Assembly (NCBI GenBank): GCA_013151015.1
Contig: JAADJA010000016.1
Location: forward strand, 1-49,260
Reading direction: 5' to 3'
Source of the DNA: Chlorobiota bacterium
Lineage (GTDB): Bacteria > Bacteroidota > Bacteroidia > Bacteroidales > JAADJA01
Length of the DNA stretch: 49,260 bases
Part shown: positions 9,546 to 18,953 of the stretch, piece by piece
How positions within the stretch are numbered: position 1 is the stretch's first letter
Layout: each line of letters opens with the position of its first letter
Made by a program: the position numbers and the translations under genes
Notes under the pieces: model-generated
Database searches by the model: none
What the model was told of the DNA's origin: nothing
What the model saw: the letters and a program-made list of their open reading frames with translations, nothing else

Positions 9546-9661
9546 TGGTTTTGTCATGATTAAAATCCCGCCAAAACCTATTTACTTAATTTCGTGTATC
9601 CCCGCATTCCTCAAAGCTATAATGCAGGGTTGCAAATATTTTGCTCCTACGGAGCTTTAAG
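9546..9661. repeat. Composite REP-like element, copy 2
   Basis: It begins GGTTTTGTCATGATT, continues with CGCCAAAACCTATTTA, an imperfect hairpin CCCGCATT.../AATGCAGGG, then TGCAAATATTTT and the perfect hairpin GCTCC-TAC-GGAGC (9643-9655). The order of modules matches the copy at 7999-8144, but this copy lacks the TTCGACAAGCTCAG block. It sits between the small four-helix-bundle-like gene and murC. Confidence 0.7.
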
Positions 9662-9706
9662 TCATCCACTCTTGCGCCTCATTTTATAATTAATTTGAGC
9701 TAAATT

Positions 9707-9979
9707 TTAATACGTATTCTTTTTAATGTAATTCCTCAATTTGCTTGCCCGGTCGTTGAGTACCCTTTTCATTCTTGTGGGATCATCTTCGTCCTGCAAA
9801 TAAGTTGGGTCCTGATTTTTGGTTGTTTTGCCCAAATCAGTTGTAACAGAATCAATCACCCTGATGATTTGCTTGCCAACAGAGTTTTTTGATGTGTTGT
9901 TCCAGTAACTGACCGATTCCCAAAGTTCCTCGGCCAATTCAATGGATGTTTCATAAACTTTTAGTTCGTTATTTTTCAT
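9707..9979 (-). CDS. Four-helix-bundle-like small protein in dcw operon
   Basis: This 90-residue protein has an N-terminal half resembling the S23/four-helix-bundle family: VYETSIELAEELWESV, then SVGKQIIRVIDSVTTDLG, matching the family's ELAEKVW...TVGKQLVRAADSIAANI pattern. The second half (about 55-90, QDPTYLQDEDDPTRMKRVL...) is charged and does not match the usual YYSRGSLYET...W helices, and the protein is shorter than the usual 115-125 residues. It may be a diverged, truncated or repurposed member. Its ATG overlaps the murG stop by 11 nt, which implies translational coupling to a cell-wall gene. The function is unknown. Confidence 0.7.
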   Translation of the reverse strand: MKNNELKVYETSIELAEELWESVSYWNNTSKNSVGKQIIRVIDSVTTDLGKTTKNQDPTYLQDEDDPTRMKRVLNDRASKLRNYIKKNTY

Positions 9980-11081
9980 TGTATGTCTGGTTGTTGAGTT
10001 TCAATATTTCATTTACAATCCTATCTGCCGCATCCCTGATTGCCAATTTACCCAGGTTTTCGGCAAACAGTTTTTGGCGTTCAGCATCCCTTAAAAGCCG
10101 GACAACTACATCCCCAAGTTTTTCTGACACCTCGCTATCTTTCACCAAAAGAGCTGCATTTTTATCCACCAATGCCCGGGCATTCTTTGTCTGATGGTCT
10201 TCTGCAGCCGATGGCAACGGCACAAAAACAGTGGGTTTCTGTACAGCACATATTTCGGAAATGGCAATGGCACCTGCCCGTGAAACAATAATATCGGCAG
10301 CCGCATAAGCCATGTTCATTTTATTGATGAACTTTATCACCCTCACATTTTCACCATCTTCAGCTTTTGCCGTTTCGTAATAATAATTTCCCGTTTGCCA
10401 AATAAGCTGCAAACCATTTTCGGCAAGGAGACCTAAATGCTGGTGAATACTTTTGTTTACAGATAAAGCACCGAGACTTCCCCCCACAATCAGCAGCGTT
10501 TTTTTGCCTTCTTTCAAATCGAAAAACCGGATAGCCTCATCTTTCAGCCCTTCGATTTCAACCATTTCATTGCGGATCGGATTCCCTGTTTTTACGATTT
10601 TCCCCTTTGGGAAAAACTTCTCCATCCCATCATAAGCAACACAAATCCTTTCCACTTTTTTCGACAGGATTTTATTCGTGATCCCCGGATAAGAATTCTG
10701 CTCCTGAATAAGGGCAGGGATTTTCAAAGAGGTAGCAGCCCGCAAAGTCGGTCCACTGGCAAAACCTCCCACACCCACAACTATCCCGGGATTGAATTCC
10801 TTGATAATTCTCTTTGCCTTCCATAAACTGGAAATGACCTTAAATGGGAACGAAAGGTTTTTCAATGTAAGTTTCCTTTGCAGGCCACTTATCCACAGAC
10901 CTTTTATTTCGTATCCGTTAGCCGGCACCTTTTCCATTTCCATTTTGCCCAATGCGCCCACAAACAAAATCGCACAATCATCCACGTTTTTTTTCAAGGT
11001 GTTCGCAATGGCGATTGCCGGGAAAATATGTCCCCCGGTCCCTCCACCGCTGATGATTACCCTAAGCTGTTGCGAGTTCAT
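9969..11081 (-). CDS. murG: UDP-GlcNAc:lipid I GlcNAc transferase
   Basis: MurG is the membrane-associated glycosyltransferase that converts lipid I to lipid II. The glycine loop SGGGTGGH lies at residues 11-18, with IQEQNSYPGITNK and the C-terminal donor-binding region SRAGAIAISEI...PLPSAAEDHQ. I choose the ATG at 11081 (370 residues, MNSQQLRVIISGGG), which matches the usual N-terminus. The longer frame to 11111 needs a GTG start and adds ten unneeded residues. This start overlaps the end of ftsW by 20 nt, and its own stop overlaps the start of the next small gene. Confidence 0.97.
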   Translation of the reverse strand: MNSQQLRVIISGGGTGGHIFPAIAIANTLKKNVDDCAILFVGALGKMEMEKVPANGYEIKGLWISGLQRKLTLKNLSFPFKVISSLWKAKRIIKEFNPGIVVGVGGFASGPTLRAATSLKIPALIQEQNSYPGITNKILSKKVERICVAYDGMEKFFPKGKIVKTGNPIRNEMVEIEGLKDEAIRFFDLKEGKKTLLIVGGSLGALSVNKSIHQHLGLLAENGLQLIWQTGNYYYETAKAEDGENVRVIKFINKMNMAYAAADIIVSRAGAIAISEICAVQKPTVFVPLPSAAEDHQTKNARALVDKNAALLVKDSEVSEKLGDVVVRLLRDAERQKLFAENLGKLAIRDAADRIVNEILKLNNQTYNEK

Positions 11082-12222
11082 TTGTAAAATTTGGTTTTTT
11101 TTCGATTTCACGGCTTACGCTCAATATAATCCCGATGGAAATACTGGTAAACCATAATGATGTCCCTCCCATGCTCACCAAAGGAAGGGTTTGTCCGGTC
11201 ACGGGCAAAAGATGCACGGCCACGCCCATATTTATCAGCGCCTGAAAAACCAGGCTAAATGCAATCCCAATGGCAAGGAACGCCCCAAAATTGCCCGGGG
11301 CCTTGGTAACGATCTTCACAGCCCGGAAAAGCAAAATGAGATAGAGAAGTAAAATAACCACACCTCCTATCAACCCATATTCTTCAATGATAATGGCATA
11401 AATAAAATCGGAATAGGGATGTGGCAGAAAATTCCGTTGATCACTGTTACCGGGCATTTTCCCTACGATACCACCTGAAGCAATAGCAATTTTTGCCTGC
11501 TCCACCTGGTAATTATCTTCCGCATTACTGTCCCCGTTTTTGAAATTTTCAATCCGGCTGACCCAGGTACTTAATCGGGGCAACAGTTTCGGGCTCGACT
11601 GGGCAATCAAAACCATCATCACCAAGAACACAATACCAATTCCGATGATGGAAAAAATATGTTTCAGGTTCACCCTTCCGATGAACATAATAACCAAACT
11701 GGTAGTAAACAAAATTGCCGCTGTTGAAAAGTTGGCCGGTAAAATCAGGAAACAGACAATAATCACAGGTGCCATAATCGGGACAAAGGCCGATTTAAAA
11801 TCTTTGATGTTTTCCTGCCGCTTCGTGAGCAATCGTGCGAGGTACATGATGAGCGCCAGCTTCGCCAAATCGGAAGTCTGGAAAGTCAACCCAAAAAACA
11901 GAGGCAGCACACGCCGTGCCTCGTTCAGGTTAACACCCACAAACAAAGTAATCAACAAAAGGGGCACGGCCACATAAAGTGCGATTTGTGAAATCCTTGA
12001 GAAATAGGTGTAATTGATACGGTGCACAAGGTACATCAGGCCAAAGCCCAAAACCAGGATAACCAATTGCTTCAACATATAGTATTCGGTATTGCCGCCA
12101 TGGTATTTATAGGCGAGCGTCCCGGTGGAACTATAAACCGCAAGAAGGGAAAAAATATAAAGGACGAAAACCACCGACCAGATGACTTTATCCCCTCCAA
12201 CTTTTTTGAAAATGAAATCCAT
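11062..12222 (-). CDS. ftsW: SEDS peptidoglycan glycosyltransferase FtsW
   Basis: FtsW is the divisome polymerase that builds septal glycan strands from lipid II together with FtsI. The 386-residue polytopic protein has about ten hydrophobic helices. SEDS features include AVYSSTGTLAYK near the first loop, PHPYSDFIYAIIIEEYGLIGG in the large periplasmic loop, and the C-terminal LLPVTGQTLPLVSMGGTS, containing the family PVTGxxLPxxSxGG signature. It is tightly packed between murD and murG. Confidence 0.96.
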   Translation of the reverse strand: MDFIFKKVGGDKVIWSVVFVLYIFSLLAVYSSTGTLAYKYHGGNTEYYMLKQLVILVLGFGLMYLVHRINYTYFSRISQIALYVAVPLLLITLFVGVNLNEARRVLPLFFGLTFQTSDLAKLALIMYLARLLTKRQENIKDFKSAFVPIMAPVIIVCFLILPANFSTAAILFTTSLVIMFIGRVNLKHIFSIIGIGIVFLVMMVLIAQSSPKLLPRLSTWVSRIENFKNGDSNAEDNYQVEQAKIAIASGGIVGKMPGNSDQRNFLPHPYSDFIYAIIIEEYGLIGGVVILLLYLILLFRAVKIVTKAPGNFGAFLAIGIAFSLVFQALINMGVAVHLLPVTGQTLPLVSMGGTSLWFTSISIGIILSVSREIEKKPNFTNELATA

Positions 12223-12274
12223 TCTATTATATTTAATCGTTTGTTCTAAGCAATAATTTTTTAATCAACGGAAA

Positions 12275-12320
12275 CTGGCTACTGGTTGCTGGTTGCTGGT
12301 TGCTGGTCGCTGGTCGCTAG
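12275..12320. repeat. Seven-bp tandem repeat next to murD stop
   Basis: Six 7-bp units (CTGGCTA, then CTGGTTG three times, then CTGGTCG twice) plus a partial CTAG run up to the base before the murD stop codon. It is a simple-sequence tract of the kind that may vary in copy number by slippage. Confidence 0.9.
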
Positions 12321-13661
12321 TTACAATTCCGAAACTGCTTTTTTAAATCTGTTGCCCCGGTCTTCGTAATCCTCGAACAGGTCAAAACTTGCACAAGCCG
12401 GCGACAACAGGACAGTTTCATCCCGTTTGCCCAGAGCCAGTGAATACTTCACGGCATCATCAATTGAGGTGGTTTCAAAAATATCGTCCAACACATCCCC
12501 AAAAGCCTCGGCAAGCTTTGTATTATCTTTTCCTACACAAATAATTGCTTTTACTTTTTTGGCCACAAGGTCTTTCAGGATGGAATAATCATTCCCCTTG
12601 TCGATTCCGCCAGCTATCCAAATGACCGGTGTATTCATGCTTTCCAATGCAAACCATGTGGAATTTACGTTGGTGGCCTTTGAATCGTTGATAAACTCGA
12701 CCCCGTGGATACGGGCGACATACTCAAGCCGGTGGGCAACATTTTTGAAATCGGACAGGCTTTCCAAAATAACTTTTTTCCTGATGCCCAAAAGGCTTGC
12801 AGCTACACCAGCCGCCATTGAATCGTAAATGTTGTGTTTTCCCTGAAGCGCTAATTGTTCTAACGTCATTGTAATTAAGTTTGGTTGTGTGTTGATTATT
12901 AAATTATTGCCTTCTAAAAAGGCCCCTTTGTTTTTTATTTTGTGTTCAATTGAGAAAGGGATCAATTCCTGGATTGGTTTTCGTTTTTCCAATTCAAGCT
13001 TTATGACCGGATCGTCGTAATTATAAACCAGGAAATCCGATCTGGTCTGGTTTCTGACAATCCTAAGTTTTGAATCAGCATATTTTTGAAAACTATATTC
13101 ATATCTATCGAGATGGTCGGGCGTGATGTTCAACAATATTGCAACATCGGCCTTAAAACCGAACATGCCATCCAATTGAAAACTGCTGATCTCCAAAACA
13201 TAGAAGTCAAAATCCTTTTCGGCTACCTGAAGCGCAAAACTTTGCCCCACATTCCCTGCAAGCCCCACATTCAACCCGGCCTTGTTCAAAATATGCCAGG
13301 TAAGCAATGTGGTCGTGGTTTTTCCATTGCTGCCCGTTATGCAAATCAGTTTTGCATTTGTATATCTTGCCGCAAACTCTATTTCGGAAATCACCGGGAT
13401 TTTCAATTCCTGCAATTGCCCTATCAATGCAACCGTATCGGGAATCCCCGGGCTTTTGACCACTTCATCGGCATCCAAGATCCTTTCGATGGAATGTTTT
13501 CCTTCCTCAAAATTTATTTCATACTGTGAAAGAACGTCTTTGTATTTATCTTTTATCGGACCTTTGTCAGAAACAAAAACCTCAAATCCCTGCTTCAATC
13601 CCAAAACCGCTGCGCCTGTCCCGCTTTCCCCCGCACCCAATATGACCAGCTTCTTTTTCAA
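12321..13661 (-). CDS. murD: UDP-MurNAc-L-Ala--D-glutamate ligase
   Basis: MurD adds D-glutamate to UDP-MurNAc-L-Ala. The 446-residue protein begins KKKLVILGAGESGTGAA, the family's N-terminal dinucleotide-like fold, and has the P-loop ITGSNGKTTTT (108-117) and the C-terminal SPACASFDLFEDYEDRG motif typical of MurD. The start is a TTG at 13661, six nt after the mraY stop. The nearby ATG at 13668 is out of frame, so TTG is the only start that fits the family N-terminus. Confidence 0.96.
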   Translation of the reverse strand: MKKKLVILGAGESGTGAAVLGLKQGFEVFVSDKGPIKDKYKDVLSQYEINFEEGKHSIERILDADEVVKSPGIPDTVALIGQLQELKIPVISEIEFAARYTNAKLICITGSNGKTTTTLLTWHILNKAGLNVGLAGNVGQSFALQVAEKDFDFYVLEISSFQLDGMFGFKADVAILLNITPDHLDRYEYSFQKYADSKLRIVRNQTRSDFLVYNYDDPVIKLELEKRKPIQELIPFSIEHKIKNKGAFLEGNNLIINTQPNLITMTLEQLALQGKHNIYDSMAAGVAASLLGIRKKVILESLSDFKNVAHRLEYVARIHGVEFINDSKATNVNSTWFALESMNTPVIWIAGGIDKGNDYSILKDLVAKKVKAIICVGKDNTKLAEAFGDVLDDIFETTSIDDAVKYSLALGKRDETVLLSPACASFDLFEDYEDRGNRFKKAVSEL

Positions 13662-13667
13662 AACCCA

Positions 13668-14912
13668 TTACCTCAGTTTCAATGTTATGATTGTTACCAC
13701 TGCCAGCATAATCCCCACGATAAAAAAGCGTTGGACTATTTTTGGTTCGGGGTAACCCATTTTTTGAAAATGGTGGTGGAGCGGTGACATTTTAAAAATC
13801 CGCCTTCCTGCCCCATATTTCTTTTTGGTGTATTTGAACCAACTCACCTGCATAATTACCGAAAGGCTCTCCACGAGAAAAATCCCACATAAAACCGGAA
13901 TCAGGAACTCCTTGCGGATAAGGATGGCAAAAACCGCAATTATCCCACCAATGGCCAAACTTCCCGTATCGCCCATGAACACTTGTGCCGGAAAGGAATT
14001 GTACCATAGAAACCCAATGGTGGCTCCCACAAAAGCACTGATGAAAATCGTGAGTTCGCCCGTATTCGGGATATACATGATATTGAGGTAATCGGCAAAT
14101 ATGATATTGCCCGAAACCCAGGCCAGAATACCGAGGGTAGCCCCGATAATGGCCGAAGTGCCGGTGGCAAGTCCATCCATGCCATCTGTAAGGTTTGCAC
14201 CGTTTGAAACCGCCGTGATAATCAGGATAACGATGGGAATAAAAATCAGGAATGCCCATTTTTCATATCCTTCACCGAGGAATGCAAGTATCTTTGAATA
14301 ATCGGCTTCGTTGTTCTTGAAAAAAGGGATGGTGGTTTTTGTGGATTTCTTTGCTTCCTTCGAAAAATTCCTTGAAATACTGTTTTGACCTGATACCCCT
14401 TCAACCCGGACACTTGTCCCCACCGGTATTTTCTCCCTGATAACAACGCTGTCATTAAAATACATCACCAAACCAACTACAAGGCCCAATACAATTTGGC
14501 CATAGATTTTAAACTTTCCGGCCAATCCTTTTTTATTCTTTTTAAAGACTTTTATGTAATCGTCCAAAAAACCGATCAATCCCAGCCACACCGTTGTGAA
14601 GAGCATGAGGATAATGTAAATGTTGTCCAGTTTGGCAAACAACAAAGTGGGGACAAGGATAGACCCAAGGATAATCAGTCCGCCCATGGTTGGTGTCCCT
14701 TGCTTCTCCATCTGTCCATCAAGGCCCAGATCACGAATGGTCTCGCCTACCTGTTTTTTGTTCAACAGACGTATCAGCCTTTTCCCAAACAACATGGATA
14801 TGACAAGTGAGGTGATGACCGCCGCCGCCGCCCGGAAAGTGATGTATTGAAACACCCCCGCCCCCGGGACATTAAAGGCTTCATCAAGATATGTGAACAG
14901 GTAGTAGAACAT
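13668..14912 (-). CDS. mraY: Phospho-MurNAc-pentapeptide transferase
   Basis: MraY is an integral-membrane enzyme that transfers phospho-MurNAc-pentapeptide to undecaprenyl phosphate, forming lipid I. It shows the family motifs TPTMGGL, the FLDDYIK aspartates, [10 protein letters not shown] and the C-terminal PLHHHFQ. At 414 residues it is longer than the E. coli enzyme (360) because of a periplasmic insertion at about 155-215 ([11 protein letters not shown]...), as is usual in Bacteroidota. The ATG is followed upstream almost at once by the 23-bp tandem array that separates it from murE. Confidence 0.97.
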   Translation of the reverse strand: MFYYLFTYLDEAFNVPGAGVFQYITFRAAAAVITSLVISMLFGKRLIRLLNKKQVGETIRDLGLDGQMEKQGTPTMGGLIILGSILVPTLLFAKLDNIYIILMLFTTVWLGLIGFLDDYIKVFKKNKKGLAGKFKIYGQIVLGLVVGLVMYFNDSVVIREKIPVGTSVRVEGVSGQNSISRNFSKEAKKSTKTTIPFFKNNEADYSKILAFLGEGYEKWAFLIFIPIVILIITAVSNGANLTDGMDGLATGTSAIIGATLGILAWVSGNIIFADYLNIMYIPNTGELTIFISAFVGATIGFLWYNSFPAQVFMGDTGSLAIGGIIAVFAILIRKEFLIPVLCGIFLVESLSVIMQVSWFKYTKKKYGAGRRIFKMSPLHHHFQKMGYPEPKIVQRFFIVGIMLAVVTIITLKLR

Positions 14913-14917
14913 TAGTT

Positions 14918-15131
14918 GTTATGCGTTATGCGTTAAAACTGTTATGCGTTATGTGTTGAAGTGTTATGCGTTATGTGTTAAGATTGTTATGCGTTATGTG
15001 TTAAGATTGTTATGCGTTATGTGTTGAAGTGTTATGCGTTATGTGTTAAGATTGTTATGGTTATGTGTTGAAGTGTTATGCGTTATGTGTTAAGATTGTT
15101 ATGCGTTATGTGTTAAGATTGTTATGCGTTA
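14918..15131. repeat. 23-bp tandem array between murE and mraY
   Basis: Nine full units plus a partial tenth, with starts at 14918, 14941, 14963, 14986, 15009, 15031, 15054, 15075, 15098 and 15121. Two variants alternate irregularly: GTTATGCGTTATGTGTT followed by AAGATT (23 bp) or by GAAGT (22 bp). Unit seven lost two bases (21 bp), and the first unit differs (ends AAAACT). Each unit contains an internal GTTATG half-repeat. There are no spacers, so it is not a CRISPR. It lies five nt upstream of the mraY start codon. Confidence 0.95.
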
Positions 15132-15182
15132 ATTTTGCACATTTTTTTAACTTTTAACTCCTAACTTTTAACCTTCCAACTC

Positions 15183-16658
15183 CTAACTTTTAACCTCAGA
15201 CTTTTCAACTCCTAAAAACCCTTTCAAAACCTTTTTATCATCAAAAGGCTGTTTCACCCCTTTTATCTCCTGGTATTTTTCATGCCCTTTACCTGCCACA
15301 AGGATTATATCACCTGGTGCAGCCAACATACAGGCTGTCTTTATGGCCTCTTTTCGATTCGTGATAGAAACCACCTTTTTGAGATCCTCCGGTTCAATAC
15401 CACTTTCCATATCCGAAATAATCTGTTCCGGGTCTTCCGAACGGGGGTTATCAGATGTCAGGATAACCTTGTCACTTTGTCGGGCCGCAATTTGTGCCAT
15501 CATGGGCCTTTTGCCCTTATCCCGGTCACCACCGGCACCCACAACTGTTATCAGCGTTTCGTTGCGGGTACGGATATTTGATATGGTGTTCAAAACGTTT
15601 TTCAGGGCATCCGGTGAATGTGCATAATCCACGATCCCCTTCACATTATTCTCCGATATGAAATATTCAAATCGCCCATCCACGGGGTCCAAAGTACTTA
15701 GGGCAGTCAATACCGCTTCCTTGCCTTCTCCAAGCAAAATTGCCGTTGCATACACCGCCAACAAGTTGTAAGCATTGAAGTTCCCGATCAGTTTGCACCA
15801 GATTTCCGTTCCGTTGATTTCCAATTGCAAGCCCTCGAATTGGTTTTCAACGACCCTGCATTTAAAATCCGACAAAGTCTTCAGGCTGTATGAAACTTTC
15901 TTTGCCCTGGTATTTTGCAACATTACCTTTCCGGTCTTATCATCCGCATTGGTCAGCGCAAAAGCCCCGGCAGGCAAATCGTCAAAAAACCTTTTTTTCG
16001 CTTTTATGTATTCATCAACGGTTTTATGGTAATCGAGATGATCGCGTGAAATATTGGTAAATATCCCTCCGTCAAAATGCAATCCCACAATACGGTTTTG
16101 ATGGATGGCGTGTGAGCTCACCTCCATAAAACAATGTGAAATTCCCTGATCGACCATCTGCGCAAGCAAGGCATTCAACTGAACAGGATCGGGCGTTGTG
16201 TGGGTAGCACTGATTATTTGCCCGTTGATCTTATTTTCGATGGTGGAAAGTAGCCCACAGGGATAACCCAGTTTTTCAAACATTTCATAAAGCAAACTTG
16301 CAATGGTGGTTTTCCCGTTTGTCCCGGTCACACCAACCAAAACCAGGTTTTCAGATGGGTTATTATAATAGTTGGAAGCTGCAATTCCAAGGGCTTTGCT
16401 GCTATCAGGAACCTGGATATATGTTATCTCATTATTTATCTCCTTCGGTAATATTTCACAAATAACAACACTTGCACCCAGATCAATCGTTTTGGAAATG
16501 TATTGGTGCCCATCGGTGATGGTTCCCTTAACGGCCACAAAAAGAGCATTCTTTTCCACCTTCCTCGAATCGAATTGGATGGAGGCTATATCCCGGTCGG
16601 TGTCCCCAAGCACCTTTTGGATTTCAATGTCCTTTAATATGTCGTTTAGGTTTACCAT
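15183..16658 (-). CDS. murE: UDP-MurNAc-tripeptide synthetase, meso-DAP type
   Basis: MurE adds the third residue of the stem peptide. The P-loop TGTNGKTT lies at 111-118, with the N-terminal FDSRKV motif and HTTPDPVQLN in the middle domain. The substrate motif DNPRSEDP (about residue 402) is the form associated with meso-diaminopimelate rather than lysine, so the wall is predicted to contain mDAP. The length of 491 residues is normal. The final codons (EKSEVKS) fall in a stretch of AACTTTTAAC/CTCCTAAC words that continues past the stop, so the extreme C-terminus is repeat-derived. Confidence 0.97.
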   Translation of the reverse strand: MVNLNDILKDIEIQKVLGDTDRDIASIQFDSRKVEKNALFVAVKGTITDGHQYISKTIDLGASVVICEILPKEINNEITYIQVPDSSKALGIAASNYYNNPSENLVLVGVTGTNGKTTIASLLYEMFEKLGYPCGLLSTIENKINGQIISATHTTPDPVQLNALLAQMVDQGISHCFMEVSSHAIHQNRIVGLHFDGGIFTNISRDHLDYHKTVDEYIKAKKRFFDDLPAGAFALTNADDKTGKVMLQNTRAKKVSYSLKTLSDFKCRVVENQFEGLQLEINGTEIWCKLIGNFNAYNLLAVYATAILLGEGKEAVLTALSTLDPVDGRFEYFISENNVKGIVDYAHSPDALKNVLNTISNIRTRNETLITVVGAGGDRDKGKRPMMAQIAARQSDKVILTSDNPRSEDPEQIISDMESGIEPEDLKKVVSITNRKEAIKTACMLAAPGDIILVAGKGHEKYQEIKGVKQPFDDKKVLKGFLGVEKSEVKS

Positions 16659-16672
16659 ATTTATTAATACAA

Positions 16673-16753
16673 CAATGATTCAATGTTTCAATGATTCAAT
16701 GCGAGAATGATCCAATGCAAGAATGACTCTCTGTGAAAATGAATCAATGTTTC
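16673..16753. repeat. Degenerate 10-bp CAATGATT repeat upstream of murE
   Basis: About seven imperfect copies of a CAATGaTTC/GAATGATCC word fill the gap between ftsI and murE. It is another simple, word-like repeat in a dcw intergenic gap, of different sequence from the murE-mraY array. Confidence 0.65.
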
Positions 16754-16775
16754 TTTTTTTTATTTTATGCTCAAT

Positions 16776-18878
16776 TTAAACAGCCAATCTCAAATAAACC
16801 GTATTTCCTTTTTTGATCCTCATCCCGGGTTTTATGGATTGTTCTTTCACGAAACCCCTTCCCTTAAGTATTACTTTCAAACCCATATTTTCCAATACAT
16901 ACACAGCGTCCCTGGCTCCCATCCCCCTTACGTTGGGAACGAGGTTTTCCTTTATCACCCTTGTCTTCAACAAAATGCTGCTGTCGGACTTCACCGAAAC
17001 CGCCCATTCCGAATTTGTACTTGAGGAATCGAGGGGAATATTCAGGGATTTATAGATATATTCTATCTCATCTTCGTAGCCCGTGGCATAAACCGGATAC
17101 GCAAGATTATCTGCCAATTCCAGTTCATCCTGCTGGATGCCCAAATCAGTAGAATAAACCTTATCGGCAATTTCCTTAAAAACCGGAACAGCCACAGAAG
17201 TAGCATAATAGTGGCCCTTGGAAGGACGGCTCACCACAACAATACAGGAATACTTTGGGTTATCCGCCGGGAAATAGCCTACGAAGGAAGCATTATAATC
17301 GCGCTTATTATATCCAGATTTACCGGCAATTTGTGCTGTACCTGTTTTTCCGGCCACTTTATAAACCGATTTGCCCAATGCCTTAGCAGTCCCGTTTTCA
17401 ACCACTCCTTCCAGCAATTCCTTTCCTTTTAGAATGGCTTCTTCCGAACAAATTTGATTGTTCAACACTTCAGGTTCAAATGTTTCCAGGGTTTTCCCTG
17501 CCTGCCTGATTTCCTGGACAAACATGGGTTTCATCAATTTTCCATTATTTGCCACGGCATTGTAAAATGCAAGTGTTTGCAAAGGGGTTATTTGAAGTTC
17601 ATAACCAATCGACATAAACGGCAATGAAACATTTGACCAGGTTTTATCCTTCGTGTTTTTGACATAGGGCCTCCCTTCGCCCGGAATATCCAAACCCAGC
17701 TTTTGGTTCAGGGACATCCCATATAAATGGTCAATATACTTTTGCGGATTTGAGGCATATGCATTGGTCACAAGTTGTGAAACACCTACATTCGATGACT
17801 TTTCAAAAATCTCCTTTATGGTCACACGTCCGTCACGGATCCCGTGCACATCCCGAATCGTAAGCCCGGAGTACATTTTGTACTCCTTGATTTCTACCGT
17901 GTCCTCAAGGTTAATCAAATTATCGTCCAATAACGAAAGCATGGACGCCAGTTTAAAGGTAGAGCCGGGTTCAACAGGAGCGCCCACCGCATAATTATAG
18001 GATTCCTTATAAGTCCCCGATCTTTTGTCTTTTGTGAGATTGGCAATTGCAAGGATATGTCCTGTTTGCACCTCCATCAGCACGGTACAGCCCCAATCCG
18101 CATCGTGTTCGACAAGATGGCTATAAAGTGCCGATTCGGCCACATCCTGTATGTTCAGGTCGATGGTCGTAATAATATCCTTACCGTCCTGAGGTTCGAT
18201 TTCGTTTTCGTCAAAAACAGGTTTCCAATCACCACTGTTTATTTTTTTCTTCAATTGCCGTCCCTGTTTACCACTCAAAACATCGTTATATGCCCCTTCA
18301 ATCCCAACAAAAAGGTCTTCCTTTTTATTTTGGTAACCGAGGGTCCTCTCGGCCAGCATCCGGTAGGGCTTTTCCCGTTTGGTTTTGGGAATAATGATCA
18401 ATCCACCACGATATTTTCCCCTTTCAAAAATGGGGAACCCGCGCATCTTCTTCAATTGCAGATAGGTCACGTTTCGCTTGATAAGAAAATAACGGTTGCC
18501 TTTTTTCCGTTCGCGCAGCAAAGCCGTTTTGTACTGGTACATTGATTTATCACCAAAAAGCGAGGACAATTTTCCCGCAAGGGCCGAAATATTGTTCTTG
18601 AAATCAGTATTTGAAATCAATGGGGAAGCCACATCCATACGTACATCGAATATGGGAACGGAAGTGGCAAGTAAACTTCCGTCAGATGCACAAATATTTC
18701 CGCGAACGGCATCCACGTTGAAATATTTCAATGATTGTTTGCGTGATTTGTCCAACAGCTCACTCCCTTCCACAAACTGGATGTGGATTACCTTTACGAT
18801 AATGGCCACGCCAAAAACGAGTATCCCGAAGTAAACCAGGAAAACCCTCCACAATATGTCTGTCTTGACGTTTTTCAC
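16776..18878 (-). CDS. ftsI: Septal transpeptidase FtsI (PBP3) with PASTA
   Basis: FtsI is the class B penicillin-binding protein that crosslinks septal peptidoglycan together with FtsW. A signal-anchor helix lies at about 10-32, the pedestal domain at 50-230 and the transpeptidase domain after that. The catalytic motifs are intact: SxxK as GSTFK (Ser306), SSN (361-363) and KTG (511-513). A C-terminal PASTA domain (about 630-700) is present, which E. coli FtsI lacks but Bacteroidota often have. The start is GTG at 18878 (MKNVKTDILWRV), preceded by a 75-nt gap from ftsL. Confidence 0.96.
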   Translation of the reverse strand: MKNVKTDILWRVFLVYFGILVFGVAIIVKVIHIQFVEGSELLDKSRKQSLKYFNVDAVRGNICASDGSLLATSVPIFDVRMDVASPLISNTDFKNNISALAGKLSSLFGDKSMYQYKTALLRERKKGNRYFLIKRNVTYLQLKKMRGFPIFERGKYRGGLIIIPKTKREKPYRMLAERTLGYQNKKEDLFVGIEGAYNDVLSGKQGRQLKKKINSGDWKPVFDENEIEPQDGKDIITTIDLNIQDVAESALYSHLVEHDADWGCTVLMEVQTGHILAIANLTKDKRSGTYKESYNYAVGAPVEPGSTFKLASMLSLLDDNLINLEDTVEIKEYKMYSGLTIRDVHGIRDGRVTIKEIFEKSSNVGVSQLVTNAYASNPQKYIDHLYGMSLNQKLGLDIPGEGRPYVKNTKDKTWSNVSLPFMSIGYELQITPLQTLAFYNAVANNGKLMKPMFVQEIRQAGKTLETFEPEVLNNQICSEEAILKGKELLEGVVENGTAKALGKSVYKVAGKTGTAQIAGKSGYNKRDYNASFVGYFPADNPKYSCIVVVSRPSKGHYYATSVAVPVFKEIADKVYSTDLGIQQDELELADNLAYPVYATGYEDEIEYIYKSLNIPLDSSSTNSEWAVSVKSDSSILLKTRVIKENLVPNVRGMGARDAVYVLENMGLKVILKGRGFVKEQSIKPGMRIKKGNTVYLRLAV

Positions 18879-18953
18879 TATTCTCGATTTGTATTGATTC
18901 CCCCATCCTTCCTTGCTCTGCCAAAGCTATGCGAAGGCAATGTAGGGTGGGGT

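Noticed and set aside
14918-15131. Possible CRISPR array
   Set aside because: Units are contiguous with no unique spacers, and no cas genes are nearby. It is a plain tandem repeat.
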